A DNA stretch of 64,000 bases from Mycobacterium tilburgii (lineage in GTDB: Bacteria; Actinomycetota; Actinomycetes; Mycobacteriales; Mycobacteriaceae): the NCBI RefSeq assembly GCF_902168065.1, contig NZ_LR655700.1, positions 1 through 64,000 on the forward strand. The letters are read 5' to 3'. Below are positions 52,902-63,591 of the stretch, one piece after another. The notes under the pieces are model-generated. The model searched no databases. It worked only from the letters and a program-made list of their open reading frames with translations, and had not been told where the DNA came from. Numbering within the stretch: position 1 is the stretch's first letter; the number at the start of each line of letters is the position of its first letter. Made by a program: the position numbers and the translations under genes.

Positions 52902-53513
52902 TCAACCTTGTTCGCGTAGCTGCGCGACGAACTTCAGTGTCTCTTCCCAGGTCGGTAGCAGCCCGGCCGCGCGCACCTCGTCGAGGCTGGGAGCGGCGGC
53001 GTCGCGGTCGGACAAACTCGGGGCGGCGCCGTCGACCAGCGGCCAGTCGATGTCCAGCGCAGGATCCGTGGCACAGATGGTGTGCTCGCGTCGCGGGTTG
53101 TATTCGGCCGAGCACAAGTACATGACCGTCGAGTCGTCCTGCAGCGCAAGAAAACCGTGCCCCAGGCCCTCGGAGAGGTAGATCGTGCGGCGGTCCTTCT
53201 CGTCGAGCAGGACGCAGTCCCATTGCCCGAACGTCCGCGACCCGACCCGGATGTCGACCACGACGTCGAACACCGCGCCCCGAACGCAGGTCACGTATTT
53301 GGCCTGGCTCGGCGGCAGCTGGGCGAAGTGCAGACCCCGTACCACCCCGGCCGCCGACACCGAGCAATTGGCCTGTTGCACGTTCAGCGGGTGCCCGGCA
53401 AAATCGCGGAACCCGTGGTCGGTGAGCCATTCGAAAAACATGCCGCGGGAATCGCCGTGAATCTTCGGCGTCAGTTCCCAGGCGCCGGGAACTTTGAGTT
53501 CGCGGACGTCCAT
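52902..53513 (-). CDS. rmlC: dTDP-4-dehydrorhamnose 3,5-epimerase
   Basis: An intact 203-residue cupin. RGMFFEWLTDHGFRDFAGH starts the fold, VRGLHFAQLPPSQAKYVTCV carries the catalytic His, and STVMYLCSAEYNPRREHTI carries the catalytic Tyr. LSEGLGHGFLAL is the core strand. It turns dTDP-4-keto-6-deoxyglucose into dTDP-4-keto-rhamnose for the rhamnose linker between peptidoglycan and arabinogalactan, which is essential in mycobacteria. One base separates it from rmlB upstream. Confidence 0.96.
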   Translation of the reverse strand: MDVRELKVPGAWELTPKIHGDSRGMFFEWLTDHGFRDFAGHPLNVQQANCSVSAAGVVRGLHFAQLPPSQAKYVTCVRGAVFDVVVDIRVGSRTFGQWDCVLLDEKDRRTIYLSEGLGHGFLALQDDSTVMYLCSAEYNPRREHTICATDPALDIDWPLVDGAAPSLSDRDAAAPSLDEVRAAGLLPTWEETLKFVAQLREQG

Positions 53514-53514
53514 C

Positions 53515-54519
<1,005 letters not shown>

Positions 54520-54700
54520 CTAACCGAGGGCTTGGCTCCAACCGGCGGGGGTCAGCCCTGGCGGTCCGGCCAGCTCGCGCAGGGCCGGCAATAACGTCTC
54601 GTCGTCGGTGCCGCCCAGCACCTGGATCGCCACGTGATCGGCGCCGGCGTCCAGGTGCTCAGTGAGGCGTTTGACGATCTGCTCAAGCCTGCCGTAGGCA
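54520..54700 (-). pseudogene. C-terminal remnant of a luciferase-like (LLM) F420-type oxidoreductase, Rv3463 position
   Basis: The minus strand reads YGRLEQIVKRLTEHLDAGAD then HVAIQVLGGTDDETLLPALR and ends near 54520. G-A-D-H-V-x-I-Q-V-L is the last strand of LLM F420-dependent enzymes, and Rv3463 sits next to rmlB in H37Rv. The first 220 or so residues are missing. Its 5' side is joined near 54700 to the end of the sensor-kinase remnant. Confidence 0.65.
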
Positions 54701-55584
54701 GTTCGCTTTCGATGGTGGAGTTGATCCATCGAATGGCCTGCTCCAGCGAGGTCGACGCGAGCTCCTCGGTGACCGCCGAAATTCGTTCCAGCGCATCGGT
54801 ATCGATGCCACCCTCGACGAAGGTCGGCGCGATGTCCCATCCGCCCTGGATGCCGCGGTCCTCCAGCCAGTCGGCGACGGCGTCTCACGGTCCGAGGTCT
54901 CGAGCGCGCTCAAATGCTGTCCCGCGGTCTTGGCGACCTGCTAGGCCACCCGTTCCTGCAACCGCACCAACACGCTCAGCGCCTCCGGGCTGACCGTTCC
55001 GTCAGCATCCCCAGTTTGTGCCGCATGTTGGCGACGCGTTCGCACAGGTCCGACGCGGCCCGCGAGATCGCCACGGAGGGGTTGTTGAGTTGGTGGGTCA
55101 ACCCGGCCAACAGCCGGCCCAGCGCCAGCAGCTTTTCCTAATTACTAATGTTACGCCGGGGCCGGTCGGTGCCGACCGCGATCCCGTCGAGCAGGTGCAC
55201 CGCCATCGGGAACTGGTCCTTCATGAACTGCGCGAAAACGGGCGCGTCCATGACGAAGAACCGCGACGGCTTGGCCACGTAAACCGACGCGTCGTAGGTC
55301 TTCTGGTTCCGCCGATGAACGCCCGCCAGGCGCCGCAGTACACGCCACGCTGCGAGGTGCGGTTGGTTTCGATGTCCTTGGCCGCCGGAGAGCTTGGACA
55401 CCATTAGCTCGCCCTCCAGCAACACGTAGAATCAGGTCGCCGTTTCGCTTTCGACGCAGATCGGGCCGGGCTGATAGTCTTGGATGTGCCCGTTGGCGCA
55501 CAGCACCGCGAGCTTGTCGTCGGTGAGGGCCTCGAACAGAAACAGTGTGCGCAGTTCCTCGGTCCGGCATGGGGTGGTGGTCAT
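54690..55584 (-). pseudogene. cyclic-nucleotide-binding-domain histidine kinase, broken
   Basis: ATG at 55584 gives TTTPCRTEELRTLFLFEALT and DDKLAVLCANGHIQDYQPGP, the start of a cNMP-binding domain. A TGA near 55434 interrupts ESETAT-stop-FYVLLEGELMVSKL. More shifts follow, then VAKPSRFFVMDAPVFAQFMK. The kinase part reads LLALGRLLAGLTHQLNNPSV (H-box His in THQLNNP), DLCERVANMRHKLGMLTERS, a TAG near 54942 and ALERISAVTEELASTSLEQA. The ATP-binding domain is gone. It pairs with the response-regulator remnant upstream. Confidence 0.7.
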
Positions 55585-55589
55585 GCGGT

Positions 55590-55855
55590 ACGGCTCTTCT
55601 ACGACTCGAACTCGATGCCGGTCATCTGTGGCATCCGGTAGCAGGCGATCAGCGTTGCAACCGTCTCGCCGCGCAGCTTGAGCTGCTTGAGGACGTCCAG
55701 GGCTTCGGGACCCGATTCCGCGCGGACGATGCGATGCTCCTCGCCGTATTTGCGGCGCAAATCGCGGGCGACCGCTCGAGAAACCGCCGGATCGTCGTCG
55801 AGGTCAATATCACGGGTTTGCGTGAAAGCGCGGCAGCATCCAGGGGACTTGTCAT
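55590..55855 (-). pseudogene. response-regulator receiver domain remnant
   Basis: The start at 55855 gives MTSPLDAAALSRKPVILTS, and after a shift DDDPAVSRAVARDLRRKYGE, EHRIVRAESGPEALDVLKQL and GETVATLIACYRMPQMTGIE. This is the receiver fold. In related proteins the receiver is fused to a thioredoxin-reductase-like flavoprotein; here everything after MTGIEF is missing and the kinase gene starts about 30 bases later. The position expected to hold the phosphorylated Asp (A-D-Y-R-M-P) is Cys. Confidence 0.65.
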
Positions 55856-55931
55856 CGCGCTTCAGTATGCGCTTGTCAGGCGTAGTGTGGAGAGTTGAGA
55901 TGGCCGCTGTTCAGGGCCGTGATCGCGGATT

Positions 55932-55959
55932 TTGGTGATGCCGTCAAAACGGGTACCAT
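55932..55959 (+). promoter_or_regulatory. candidate promoter for the infA ribosomal operon
   Basis: TTGGTG at 55932-55937 and TACCAT at 55954-55959 are spaced by 16 bases and fit a housekeeping-type promoter. It lies about 150 bases upstream of infA, leaving a leader. No other candidate in the gap is as good, but the call rests on consensus only. Confidence 0.35.
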
Positions 55960-56111
55960 GGACCCACGGTGTGCCATCCGCGCTGGCTTTTGTGTGACCG
56001 TTCCCGAGGAATTTCCTGTCACCGGCTCACGTTCGGAAAGTCGGTGTGAATGCTGCGCCGTTGTTGGCGCAGACGAACGAAACCAAAATGACGAGGATTT
56101 GACGCGTAGTT

Positions 56112-56333
56112 ATGGCCAAGAAGGACGGCGCCATCGAGGTCGAGGGCCGGGTGGTTGAGCCCCTGCCCAATGCGATGTTCCGCATTGAGCTGGAGAACGG
56201 TCACAAGGTGCTTGCCCACATCAGCGGCAAGATGCGGCAGCACTACATCCGCATCCTGCCCGAGGACCGGGTGGTCGTGGAGCTTTCTCCCTACGACCTG
56301 TCCCGGGGCCGCATTGTGTACCGGTACAAGTAA
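56112..56333 (+). CDS. infA: translation initiation factor IF-1
   Basis: A complete 73-residue IF-1: [20 protein letters not shown], the OB-fold core [20 protein letters not shown] and the end [15 protein letters not shown]-1 sits in the ribosomal A site during initiation. First gene of the infA-rpmJ-rpsM-rpsK-rpsD-rpoA-rplQ run. Confidence 0.97.
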
Positions 56334-56366
56334 CTAATCAACAGACAAGAACAGGATCGAAACGCC

Positions 56367-56480
56367 GTGAAGGTCAACCCCAGCGTGAAGCCGATTTGCG
56401 ACAAGTGCAGGGTGATCCGTCGGCATGGGCGGGTCATGGTGATCTGCTCGGATCCGCGCCACAAGCAGCGCCAGGGCTAG
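56367..56480 (+). CDS. rpmJ: 50S ribosomal protein L36
   Basis: GTG at 56367 gives (M)[19 protein letters not shown] and 37 residues ending HKQRQG. The zinc site C-x2-C...C-x4-H is complete ([12 protein letters not shown]). This is the Cys-containing C+ form. It lies 33 bases after infA. Confidence 0.97.
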
Positions 56481-56690
56481 CGGCGATCGCAAGCGCGGCG
56501 TAACCGGACAATCAGCAAGGGCTGGCTCCGGCCGGCCTGAACAACTGAATGATGACCTCCCAGCACCACTGAGCAAATACGGTGCTCACCCACGACCGGA
56601 CGGAGGCCAGGCCCCGATCAGATCGGGAACGGGCTGGGATCAGACCTCCGCTTAGAAAAATGAGGAAACAAAAAAGAGGAAACGCCACCC
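56481..56690 (+). other. leader region between rpmJ and rpsM
   Basis: No gene in 210 bases. A short inverted repeat CCGATCAGATCGG occurs around 56617-56629, and AGAGGAAAC just before the rpsM ATG is the ribosome binding site. A regulatory leader is possible but no known r-protein binding fold can be drawn with confidence. Confidence 0.4.
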
Positions 56691-57065
56691 ATGGCTCGAC
56701 TAGTAGGCGTCGATCTACCGCGGGACAAACGGATGGAGATCGCGCTGACCTACATCTACGGCGTCGGCAGGACCCGTTCGAACGAGATTCTGGCAGCGAC
56801 CGGGATCGACAAGGACCTTTGCACCAGGGACCTGACCGACGACCAGCTGACCCATCTGCGCGACTACATCGAGGCCAACCTCAAGGTCGAGGGTGATCTG
56901 CGCCGCGAGGTACAGGCAGACATCCGCCGCAAGATCGAGATCGGCTGCTACCAGGGCCTGCGGCACCGTCGCAGCCTGCCGGTGCGTGGCCAGCGCACCA
57001 AGACCAATGCGCGTACCCGCAAGGGCCCCAAGCGCACCATCGCCGGCAAGAAGAAGGCCAGGTAA
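56691..57065 (+). CDS. rpsM: 30S ribosomal protein S13
   Basis: A 124-residue protein. [20 protein letters not shown] starts the helical domain, [20 protein letters not shown] is the RNA-binding signature, and the Lys/Arg-rich tail reaches the P site. Intact, six bases from rpsK. Confidence 0.97.
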   Translation: MARLVGVDLPRDKRMEIALTYIYGVGRTRSNEILAATGIDKDLCTRDLTDDQLTHLRDYIEANLKVEGDLRREVQADIRRKIEIGCYQGLRHRRSLPVRGQRTKTNARTRKGPKRTIAGKKKAR

Positions 57066-57071
57066 TCGCCC

Positions 57072-57491
<420 letters not shown>

Positions 57492-57501
57492 GAGGAGAAC
57501 C

Positions 57502-58107
57502 ATGGCTCGTTACACCGGACCCATCACGCGCAAGTCGCGCCGGCTGCGCACCGACCTCGTTGGCGGCGACCAGGCGTTCGAGAAGCGCCCCTACCCGCCC
57601 GGCCAGCACGGTCGCGCCCGGATCAAGGAAAGCGAATACCTGCTGCAGCTGCAGGAGAAGCAGAAGGCGCGGTTCACCTACGGCGTGATGGAAAAGCAGT
57701 TCCGTCGCTACTACGAGGAGGCCGTGCGCCAACCCGGCAAGACTGGTGAGGAGCTGCTGCGCATCCTGGAGAGCCGGCTGGACAACGTCGTGTACCGCGC
57801 CGGCCTGGCGCGCACCCGCCGGATGGCCCGCCAGCTGGTCACCCACGGGCACTTCAGCGTCAACGGCGTGCGTGTCGACGTCCCGAGCTACCGCGTGTCG
57901 CAGTACGACATCATCGACGTGCGCGACAAGTCGCTGAACACGGTGCCGTTCCAGATTGCCCGGGAGACCGCGGGCGACCGCCCGGTCCCGAGCTGGCTGC
58001 AGGTGGTGGGGGAGCGGCGGCGCATCCTGATCCACCAGCTGCCCGAGCGTGCGCAGATCGACGTCCCGCTCACCGAGCAGCTGATCGTCGAGTACTACTC
58101 GAAGTAA
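57502..58107 (+). CDS. rpsD: 30S ribosomal protein S4
   Basis: ATG at 57502 after GGAGGAGAACC gives 201 residues: MARYTGPITRKSRRLRTDLV, the S4 RNA-binding segment LESRLDNVVYRAGLARTRRM and the end VPLTEQLIVEYYSK. No N-terminal zinc Cys set, as in many actinobacteria. An assembly-initiating protein of the 30S subunit. Intact. Confidence 0.97.
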   Translation: MARYTGPITRKSRRLRTDLVGGDQAFEKRPYPPGQHGRARIKESEYLLQLQEKQKARFTYGVMEKQFRRYYEEAVRQPGKTGEELLRILESRLDNVVYRAGLARTRRMARQLVTHGHFSVNGVRVDVPSYRVSQYDIIDVRDKSLNTVPFQIARETAGDRPVPSWLQVVGERRRILIHQLPERAQIDVPLTEQLIVEYYSK

Positions 58108-58161
58108 CGTAGACCTCCGGCGCTGCGACCGCAGCGGCGGACACCTAACGGCATCAAATAG

Positions 58162-59235
<1,074 letters not shown>

Positions 59236-59309
59236 CCGGACACAACCAAAAGAAAGTCGTCCCGGCCCTACCTGATACGGGGGTCGGCCCCACACAGGAG
59301 ATAGTCGCA

Positions 59310-59825
59310 ATGCCCAAGCCCACCAGGGGCCCTCATCTCGGCGGGTCGTCATCACATCAGAAGGCTCTGCTGGCCAACCTGGCCACCTCGTTGTTCGAGC
59401 ACGGACGGATCAAGACGACCGAACCGAAGGCGAGGGCATTGCGGCCCTACGCGGAGAAGCTGATCACCCACGCGAAAAAAGGCACCCTGCACAACCGTCG
59501 CGAGGTGCTGAAGAAGATCCGCGACAAGGAAGTCGTGCACACCCTGTTTGCCGAGATCGGGCCATTCTTCGCCGATCGCAACGGCGGTTACACCCGCATC
59601 ATCAAGGTCGAGCCGCGCAAGGGCGACAACGCCCCGATGGCGGTGATCGAGTTGGTGCAGGAGAAGACCGTGACGTCGGAGGCGGACCGGGCGCGGCGGG
59701 TCAAGGCTTCGAAGAAGGCACCCGCCGCCGAGGAGGCGCCGGCCGAGGAAGGCGCATCGGAGGAGGCGCCCGCCACCGAGACCGACGCGGCCGCACCGGC
59801 CCCCGAGGCCGAAGCTTCTGCTTAG
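59310..59825 (+). CDS. rplQ: 50S ribosomal protein L17, tail shortened by a nonsense codon
   Basis: A 171-residue product beginning [20 protein letters not shown] with the conserved [20 protein letters not shown]. The fold ends near residue 120. The rest is an Ala/Glu-rich mycobacterial tail. The TAG at 59823-59825 is followed in the same frame by [19 protein letters not shown] and a second TAG at 59883, which looks like the ancestral end. So 19 residues of disordered tail have been lost, most likely without harm. The structural core is complete. Confidence 0.95.
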   Translation: MPKPTRGPHLGGSSSHQKALLANLATSLFEHGRIKTTEPKARALRPYAEKLITHAKKGTLHNRREVLKKIRDKEVVHTLFAEIGPFFADRNGGYTRIIKVEPRKGDNAPMAVIELVQEKTVTSEADRARRVKASKKAPAAEEAPAEEGASEEAPATETDAAAPAPEAEASA

Positions 59826-59862
59826 CCCGAGGCTAACGCCGCCGACAAGGCCGTAGACGAGG

Positions 59863-60723
59863 GTGACGAGTCCACCGACAAGTAGCGAAGACGTCCGTCT
59901 CCGGCTCGAAATCGCCTATGAAGGAACCGATTTCGCGGGCTGGGCGGCGCAGGCCGGACAGCGTACCGTCGCCGGTGTTCTCGACGACGCGCTGACGACG
60001 GTTTTCCGGACGCCGGTCAAGCTGTGGGCGGCCGGGCGCACCGACACCGGAGTGCACGCCACCGGGCAGGTGGCCCATGTCGATGTGCCCGCCGCCGCGT
60101 TGCCGAACGCCTACCCTCGCTCGCCGCGCCCCGGGGACTCGGAGTTTTTGCCGCTGCTGCGCCGGCTGAGCCGATTTCTGCCCATCGATATCAGGGTGGT
60201 GGAAATCGTCCGCGCCCCTGCGGGTTTCGATGCCCGGTTCTCGGCGCTGCGGCGCCATTACGAATACCGGTTGTCGACGGCGCCGTACGGGGTGGAGCCG
60301 CACCGGGCGCGCTACGTCACCGCCTGGCCGCGCGACCTCGACGTCGACGCAATGCACGCCGCGGCGCAAGATCTGATCGGTCTGCACGACTTCGCCGCGT
60401 TCTGCCGGCATCGCCCCGGCGGAACCACGATTCGCGACCTGCAGCGGCTGGACTGGGCGCGGAGGGGGCACCTGATCACTGCGCACGTCACCGCCGACGC
60501 GTTCTGCTGGCAGATGGTGCGCTCGCTGGTCGGGGCGCTGCTGGCCGTGGGCGAACATCGCCGGACCGAGCAGTGGTGTCGTGAATTACTCGATGCGCCA
60601 GCACGATCCAGCGATTTCGCGGCCGCCCCGGCGCAGGGCCTGACGTTGGCGGGCGTCGACTACCCCCCCGACGACGAACTCGCGTCGCGCGTCCTGATCA
60701 CCCGCGACCTGCGCACCCGCTAG
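59863..60723 (+). CDS. truA: tRNA pseudouridine(38-40) synthase
   Basis: GTG at 59863 gives (M)[19 protein letters not shown] and 286 residues. The catalytic Asp lies in [36 protein letters not shown] and [20 protein letters not shown] are the other family blocks. It isomerises uridines in the anticodon arm. The start lies inside the region that was formerly the end of rplQ (23 bases before the ancestral stop). Intact. Confidence 0.95.
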   Translation: MTSPPTSSEDVRLRLEIAYEGTDFAGWAAQAGQRTVAGVLDDALTTVFRTPVKLWAAGRTDTGVHATGQVAHVDVPAAALPNAYPRSPRPGDSEFLPLLRRLSRFLPIDIRVVEIVRAPAGFDARFSALRRHYEYRLSTAPYGVEPHRARYVTAWPRDLDVDAMHAAAQDLIGLHDFAAFCRHRPGGTTIRDLQRLDWARRGHLITAHVTADAFCWQMVRSLVGALLAVGEHRRTEQWCRELLDAPARSSDFAAAPAQGLTLAGVDYPPDDELASRVLITRDLRTR

Positions 60724-60734
60724 CGCCGGTCCGC

Positions 60735-62361
60735 TCAGTCCGGCCCAGCCGGTCGGTGGACACACACAGCGATACAGACATAGGCGTCGTGGGCGGGGCA
60801 GGCCAGCATGTCGGGACGTTCGAAAGCGTGATTGCAGACGTGGCGGGTCAATTCGTCGGCGGCGGGGTTGCCGTGCTCGTCGTACATCGACAAGTCGATG
60901 CTGACGTCGGTGCGCCGCAGGTAGTACCTGCCGCGGGTGGCTATCGCCAGCACCGGCGGCATCACCAGCGCGACGACGATGGCCACCAGCGGCGAGTAGG
61001 GCCGCAGCGGTTCACCCAGCCCGCCGAAGAACGCCAGGATTGATAGGCCGGCGGCCAGCAGCATCGAGCCGAAACCGACCGGGTTGATCGGGCTGACACT
61101 GGCCGTTATCCTGGTGGTGCTCAGTCAGATCAAAACCAATGTGGCCAACGCGTATTCGGGTTCGCTGGCATGGACGAACTCGTTCACCCGGGTCACCAAG
61201 CATTACCCCGGCTGTGTCGTATTCCTCGGCGTGAACCTCATGATCGCGCTGATCCTGATGGAAGCCAACATGTTTGACTTCCTCAACACCATCCTGGGTT
61301 TCTACGCCAACTGCGGCATGGCGTGGGTGGTGTCGGTGGCCTCCGACAGCGTGTTCAACAAATACCTGCTCGGGCTGTCGCCCAAGGCGCCGGAATTCCG
61401 TCGCCGCATGCTGCCAGCCAGTCCGGCATGAAGTTGGCGTAGATCTCGTTGAATTGGTGCACCGGCTGGTTGGCGATCGACAGTGAGCCCGCCAGGTGGA
61501 AGATCAGATAGACAGCGAGGAACAGCCCCACGATCTGTTTGACCGCGCCGAACAGCACCCAATCGGGCCCGGCCAACAGCATCCAGGTCCACCAGCTGCG
61601 GGAGTTTTGCGGGGTGCGGGGCGGCATGAACCGCAAGTAGTCGATCTGCTCGGTGACCCATACCTTTTGTGTGGCAGGCGCTATCTGAGCGATCAGTGAC
61701 AGACACACCCCGGTGGCCATCAGCGCCGGGCTGGCCTGCACGCCGCCGTGGCCCTGTTTGCCTGTGTAGGAGAAGAACTCGGCGACCGATGCGGGATGGG
61801 CTGGTCACCAGATAGATGAACGGCGCAACCATCAGCGGCAGCCACAGCGGGGTGGTCCAAAGTTGGAGCTGGGAAAGCACTTTACATGCCGTAGATGACC
61901 AGCGTGGAGCAAGTGTAGCCGAGCCACATCGGGATATGCGGGCCCAGCTGTAGACCCTGCGCCATGATCGAACCTGCGAGGGCGAAGAAGATGAACGTGA
62001 ACGTCGCATAGATCACGTTGGTCACCACGAAGCCGTAGTAGCCGAAGCCGCTGCCGCGGGTGATCAGATCCAGGTCGATGTTGTAGCGCGGCGTAGTAGG
62101 CCACGGGCAGGCCGGTCGCGATTGATGACCGCCGCGAAGATCCCGATGCCGCACAGCGCGTTGGCGGTTCCGTAGCTGATGCCGAGATTGGCGCCGATCG
62201 CGAAGTCGGCCAGATACGCGATGCCGCCGAGCGCCGAGATGCCGACCACCGCGGTCGACCATCGCCGGTAACTTGCGCGGAGCAAAGCGCAGGATGTAAT
62301 CTTCGAGCGTTTCCTGGGCGGCTGGCGATTTGTCGACGTCGGCCGCGGCGATGATCGTCAC
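60735..62361 (-). pseudogene. NCS1-type purine/cytosine permease, frameshifted and internally inverted
   Basis: The start at 62361 gives AAQETLEDYILRFAPRKL, then STAVVGISALGGIAYLADFA, YNIDLDLITRGSGFGYYGFV, a frame break at YGM/KVLSQLQLWTTPLW (about 61882), EQIDYLRFMPPRTPQNSRSW and NQPVHQFNEIYANFMPDWLA. The next section of the protein is found on the opposite strand (61085-61425). The minus strand then resumes with NPVGFGSMLLAAGLSILAFF and YYLRRTDVSIDLSMYDEHGN to the end at 60735. Twelve helices would be expected. NCS1 proteins import nucleobases or related compounds; the substrate here is unknown. Confidence 0.85.
61085..61425 (+). other. inverted segment of the NCS1 permease
   Basis: On the plus strand this stretch reads LTLAVILVVLSQIKTNVANA, SGSLAWTNSFTRVTKHYPG, EANMFDFLNTILGFYANCGM and SPKAPEFRRRML without a stop. 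In NCS1 permeases these blocks lie exactly between YANFMPDWL and NPVGFGSMLL, which here are on the minus strand on either side. The segment is therefore flipped in place by about 340 bases. Exact end points are uncertain by some bases. Confidence 0.8.
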
Positions 62362-62438
62362 TTAGTAGTGTCCGGTAGTTCGGCGACCATCGCCACTCGG
62401 GGAACCTGGGAATTGCCTGTGTGCTTGGGGTTTCCGGG

Positions 62439-62817
62439 CTACAGCTTGCCGGCCGCGAAGGCCGCGGCCTGATCCACTAGTCCGGAATCGATGTAGACGG
62501 CTGCAGACGCGAGGCCCACACCGCTTTGCCGGTGCCCGAGCAGATCGGGTCGCCGGGCGCGCATTCCTCGATCGTCTTCCCGACGAACGCGGGGCTGAAG
62601 CTGGGGACCGGGCCCAGCGCACCCGCTGTGTGCCGTTGCCGAACGAGGCGGCCGCGACGTGCTGGTCGACACCGGGTGGTAGCGGGTTCTTGAACCCGAA
62701 GGACGGCTGGGTGACCGCGACTACCAGGTCGGCGGCCACGGCTCCCAGCGAATAGCCGCCGAGAACCTCGCGGCTGTCCGGGCAATGCTTCGCCATGTAC
62801 TGCACGTGGGCGCTCAC
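62439..62817 (-). pseudogene. cutinase-like hydrolase (cut4 position), truncated and frameshifted
   Basis: The piece starts MSAHVQYMAKHCPDSREVLG and has GGYSLGAVAADLVVAVTQPS; the nucleophile elbow is GYSLG where cutinases have GYSQG. After a shift near 62640 it reads FVGKTIEECAPGDPICSGTG with the catalytic Asp region, and ends DSGLVDQAAAFAAGKL at 62439. The signal peptide and first third are missing. It lies between the permease and the intact cutinase. Confidence 0.8.
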
Positions 62818-62886
62818 GATGACCCCCGGCTATTAGTGAACGGTCGTGATCACTCCGCGATCCGCGTGTGACCGGACGGTTGCGGG

Positions 62887-63561
62887 CTAGATTTTGCCGG
62901 CGACGAAATGTGCTGCCTGATTCGTCAATCCGGGCACGTAGCTCAGGTGGGCCTGCCAGGAGTTGCCGGCCGAGCAGATCGGGTCGCCCCGGTTGCACAG
63001 GTCGATGATCTTGCCGCCGAACCCCGGGCTGATCGCACTCATCAGGTTGCCGGCGCGTCCGGACGGATTCCCAAACAGAGCGACCGCGACGACGTGATCG
63101 GCGGCGTCGGCTGGCAGCGGCTGGCGGAAGCCGAGGGCGGGCAGCGTCGCGGCGGTGACGATGTCGACGACGGCGGCGCCCTGCGAGTAGCCACCGAGCA
63201 CCAGCTTGGTGGCGGGGCAGTTGCCGGTCATGTGCTGGATATGGGCGCTGGCGTCGTTGGCGCCGTCGGTGGCGGCCAGGAAGTCGTCGTTGGCAGGGTA
63301 TTTGACGCCGTATGCACCGACCGAGCGGCGCGTCTGGTGGCGCAGCGCGTCGATGAACGCCCCGCCCACCTTTCCGACGCCGGGGGGTTCATTGGTGCCG
63401 CGGGCAAATACGACTTCGACGCCCGGGCACGCGGCCGCGGCGCGCGGGATCCCGGGAGCCGCCAACAGCATTGCGCCCATTGCGAGCAATGCAGCAACGG
63501 CCAAACGGGAAAAGTTATGCTCCCGTGATCTTTCCCGTGATCTTTTCACGGCAGAGCTCAT
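62887..63561 (-). CDS. secreted cutinase-like esterase
   Basis: A complete 224-residue protein. The signal peptide has basic residues at 1-20, a hydrophobic core AVAALLAMGAMLLAAPG, and cleavage probably after AAA near 44. CPGVEVVFARGTNEPPGVGK begins the mature cutinase fold. The catalytic Ser126 sits in LGGYSQGAAVVD, Asp193 in CNRGDPICS, and His205 in QAHLSYVPG. The Cys pairs of the fold are present. Mycobacterial Cut/Culp proteins cleave lipid esters or phospholipids outside the cell. Of three cutinase genes in a row it is the only whole one; it corresponds in position to cut3/cut4 of H37Rv. Confidence 0.93.
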   Translation of the reverse strand: MSSAVKRSRERSREHNFSRLAVAALLAMGAMLLAAPGIPRAAAACPGVEVVFARGTNEPPGVGKVGGAFIDALRHQTRRSVGAYGVKYPANDDFLAATDGANDASAHIQHMTGNCPATKLVLGGYSQGAAVVDIVTAATLPALGFRQPLPADAADHVVAVALFGNPSGRAGNLMSAISPGFGGKIIDLCNRGDPICSAGNSWQAHLSYVPGLTNQAAHFVAGKI

Positions 63562-63591
63562 GCCGCGATGGTACGGGTTGTCGACGGTGTG

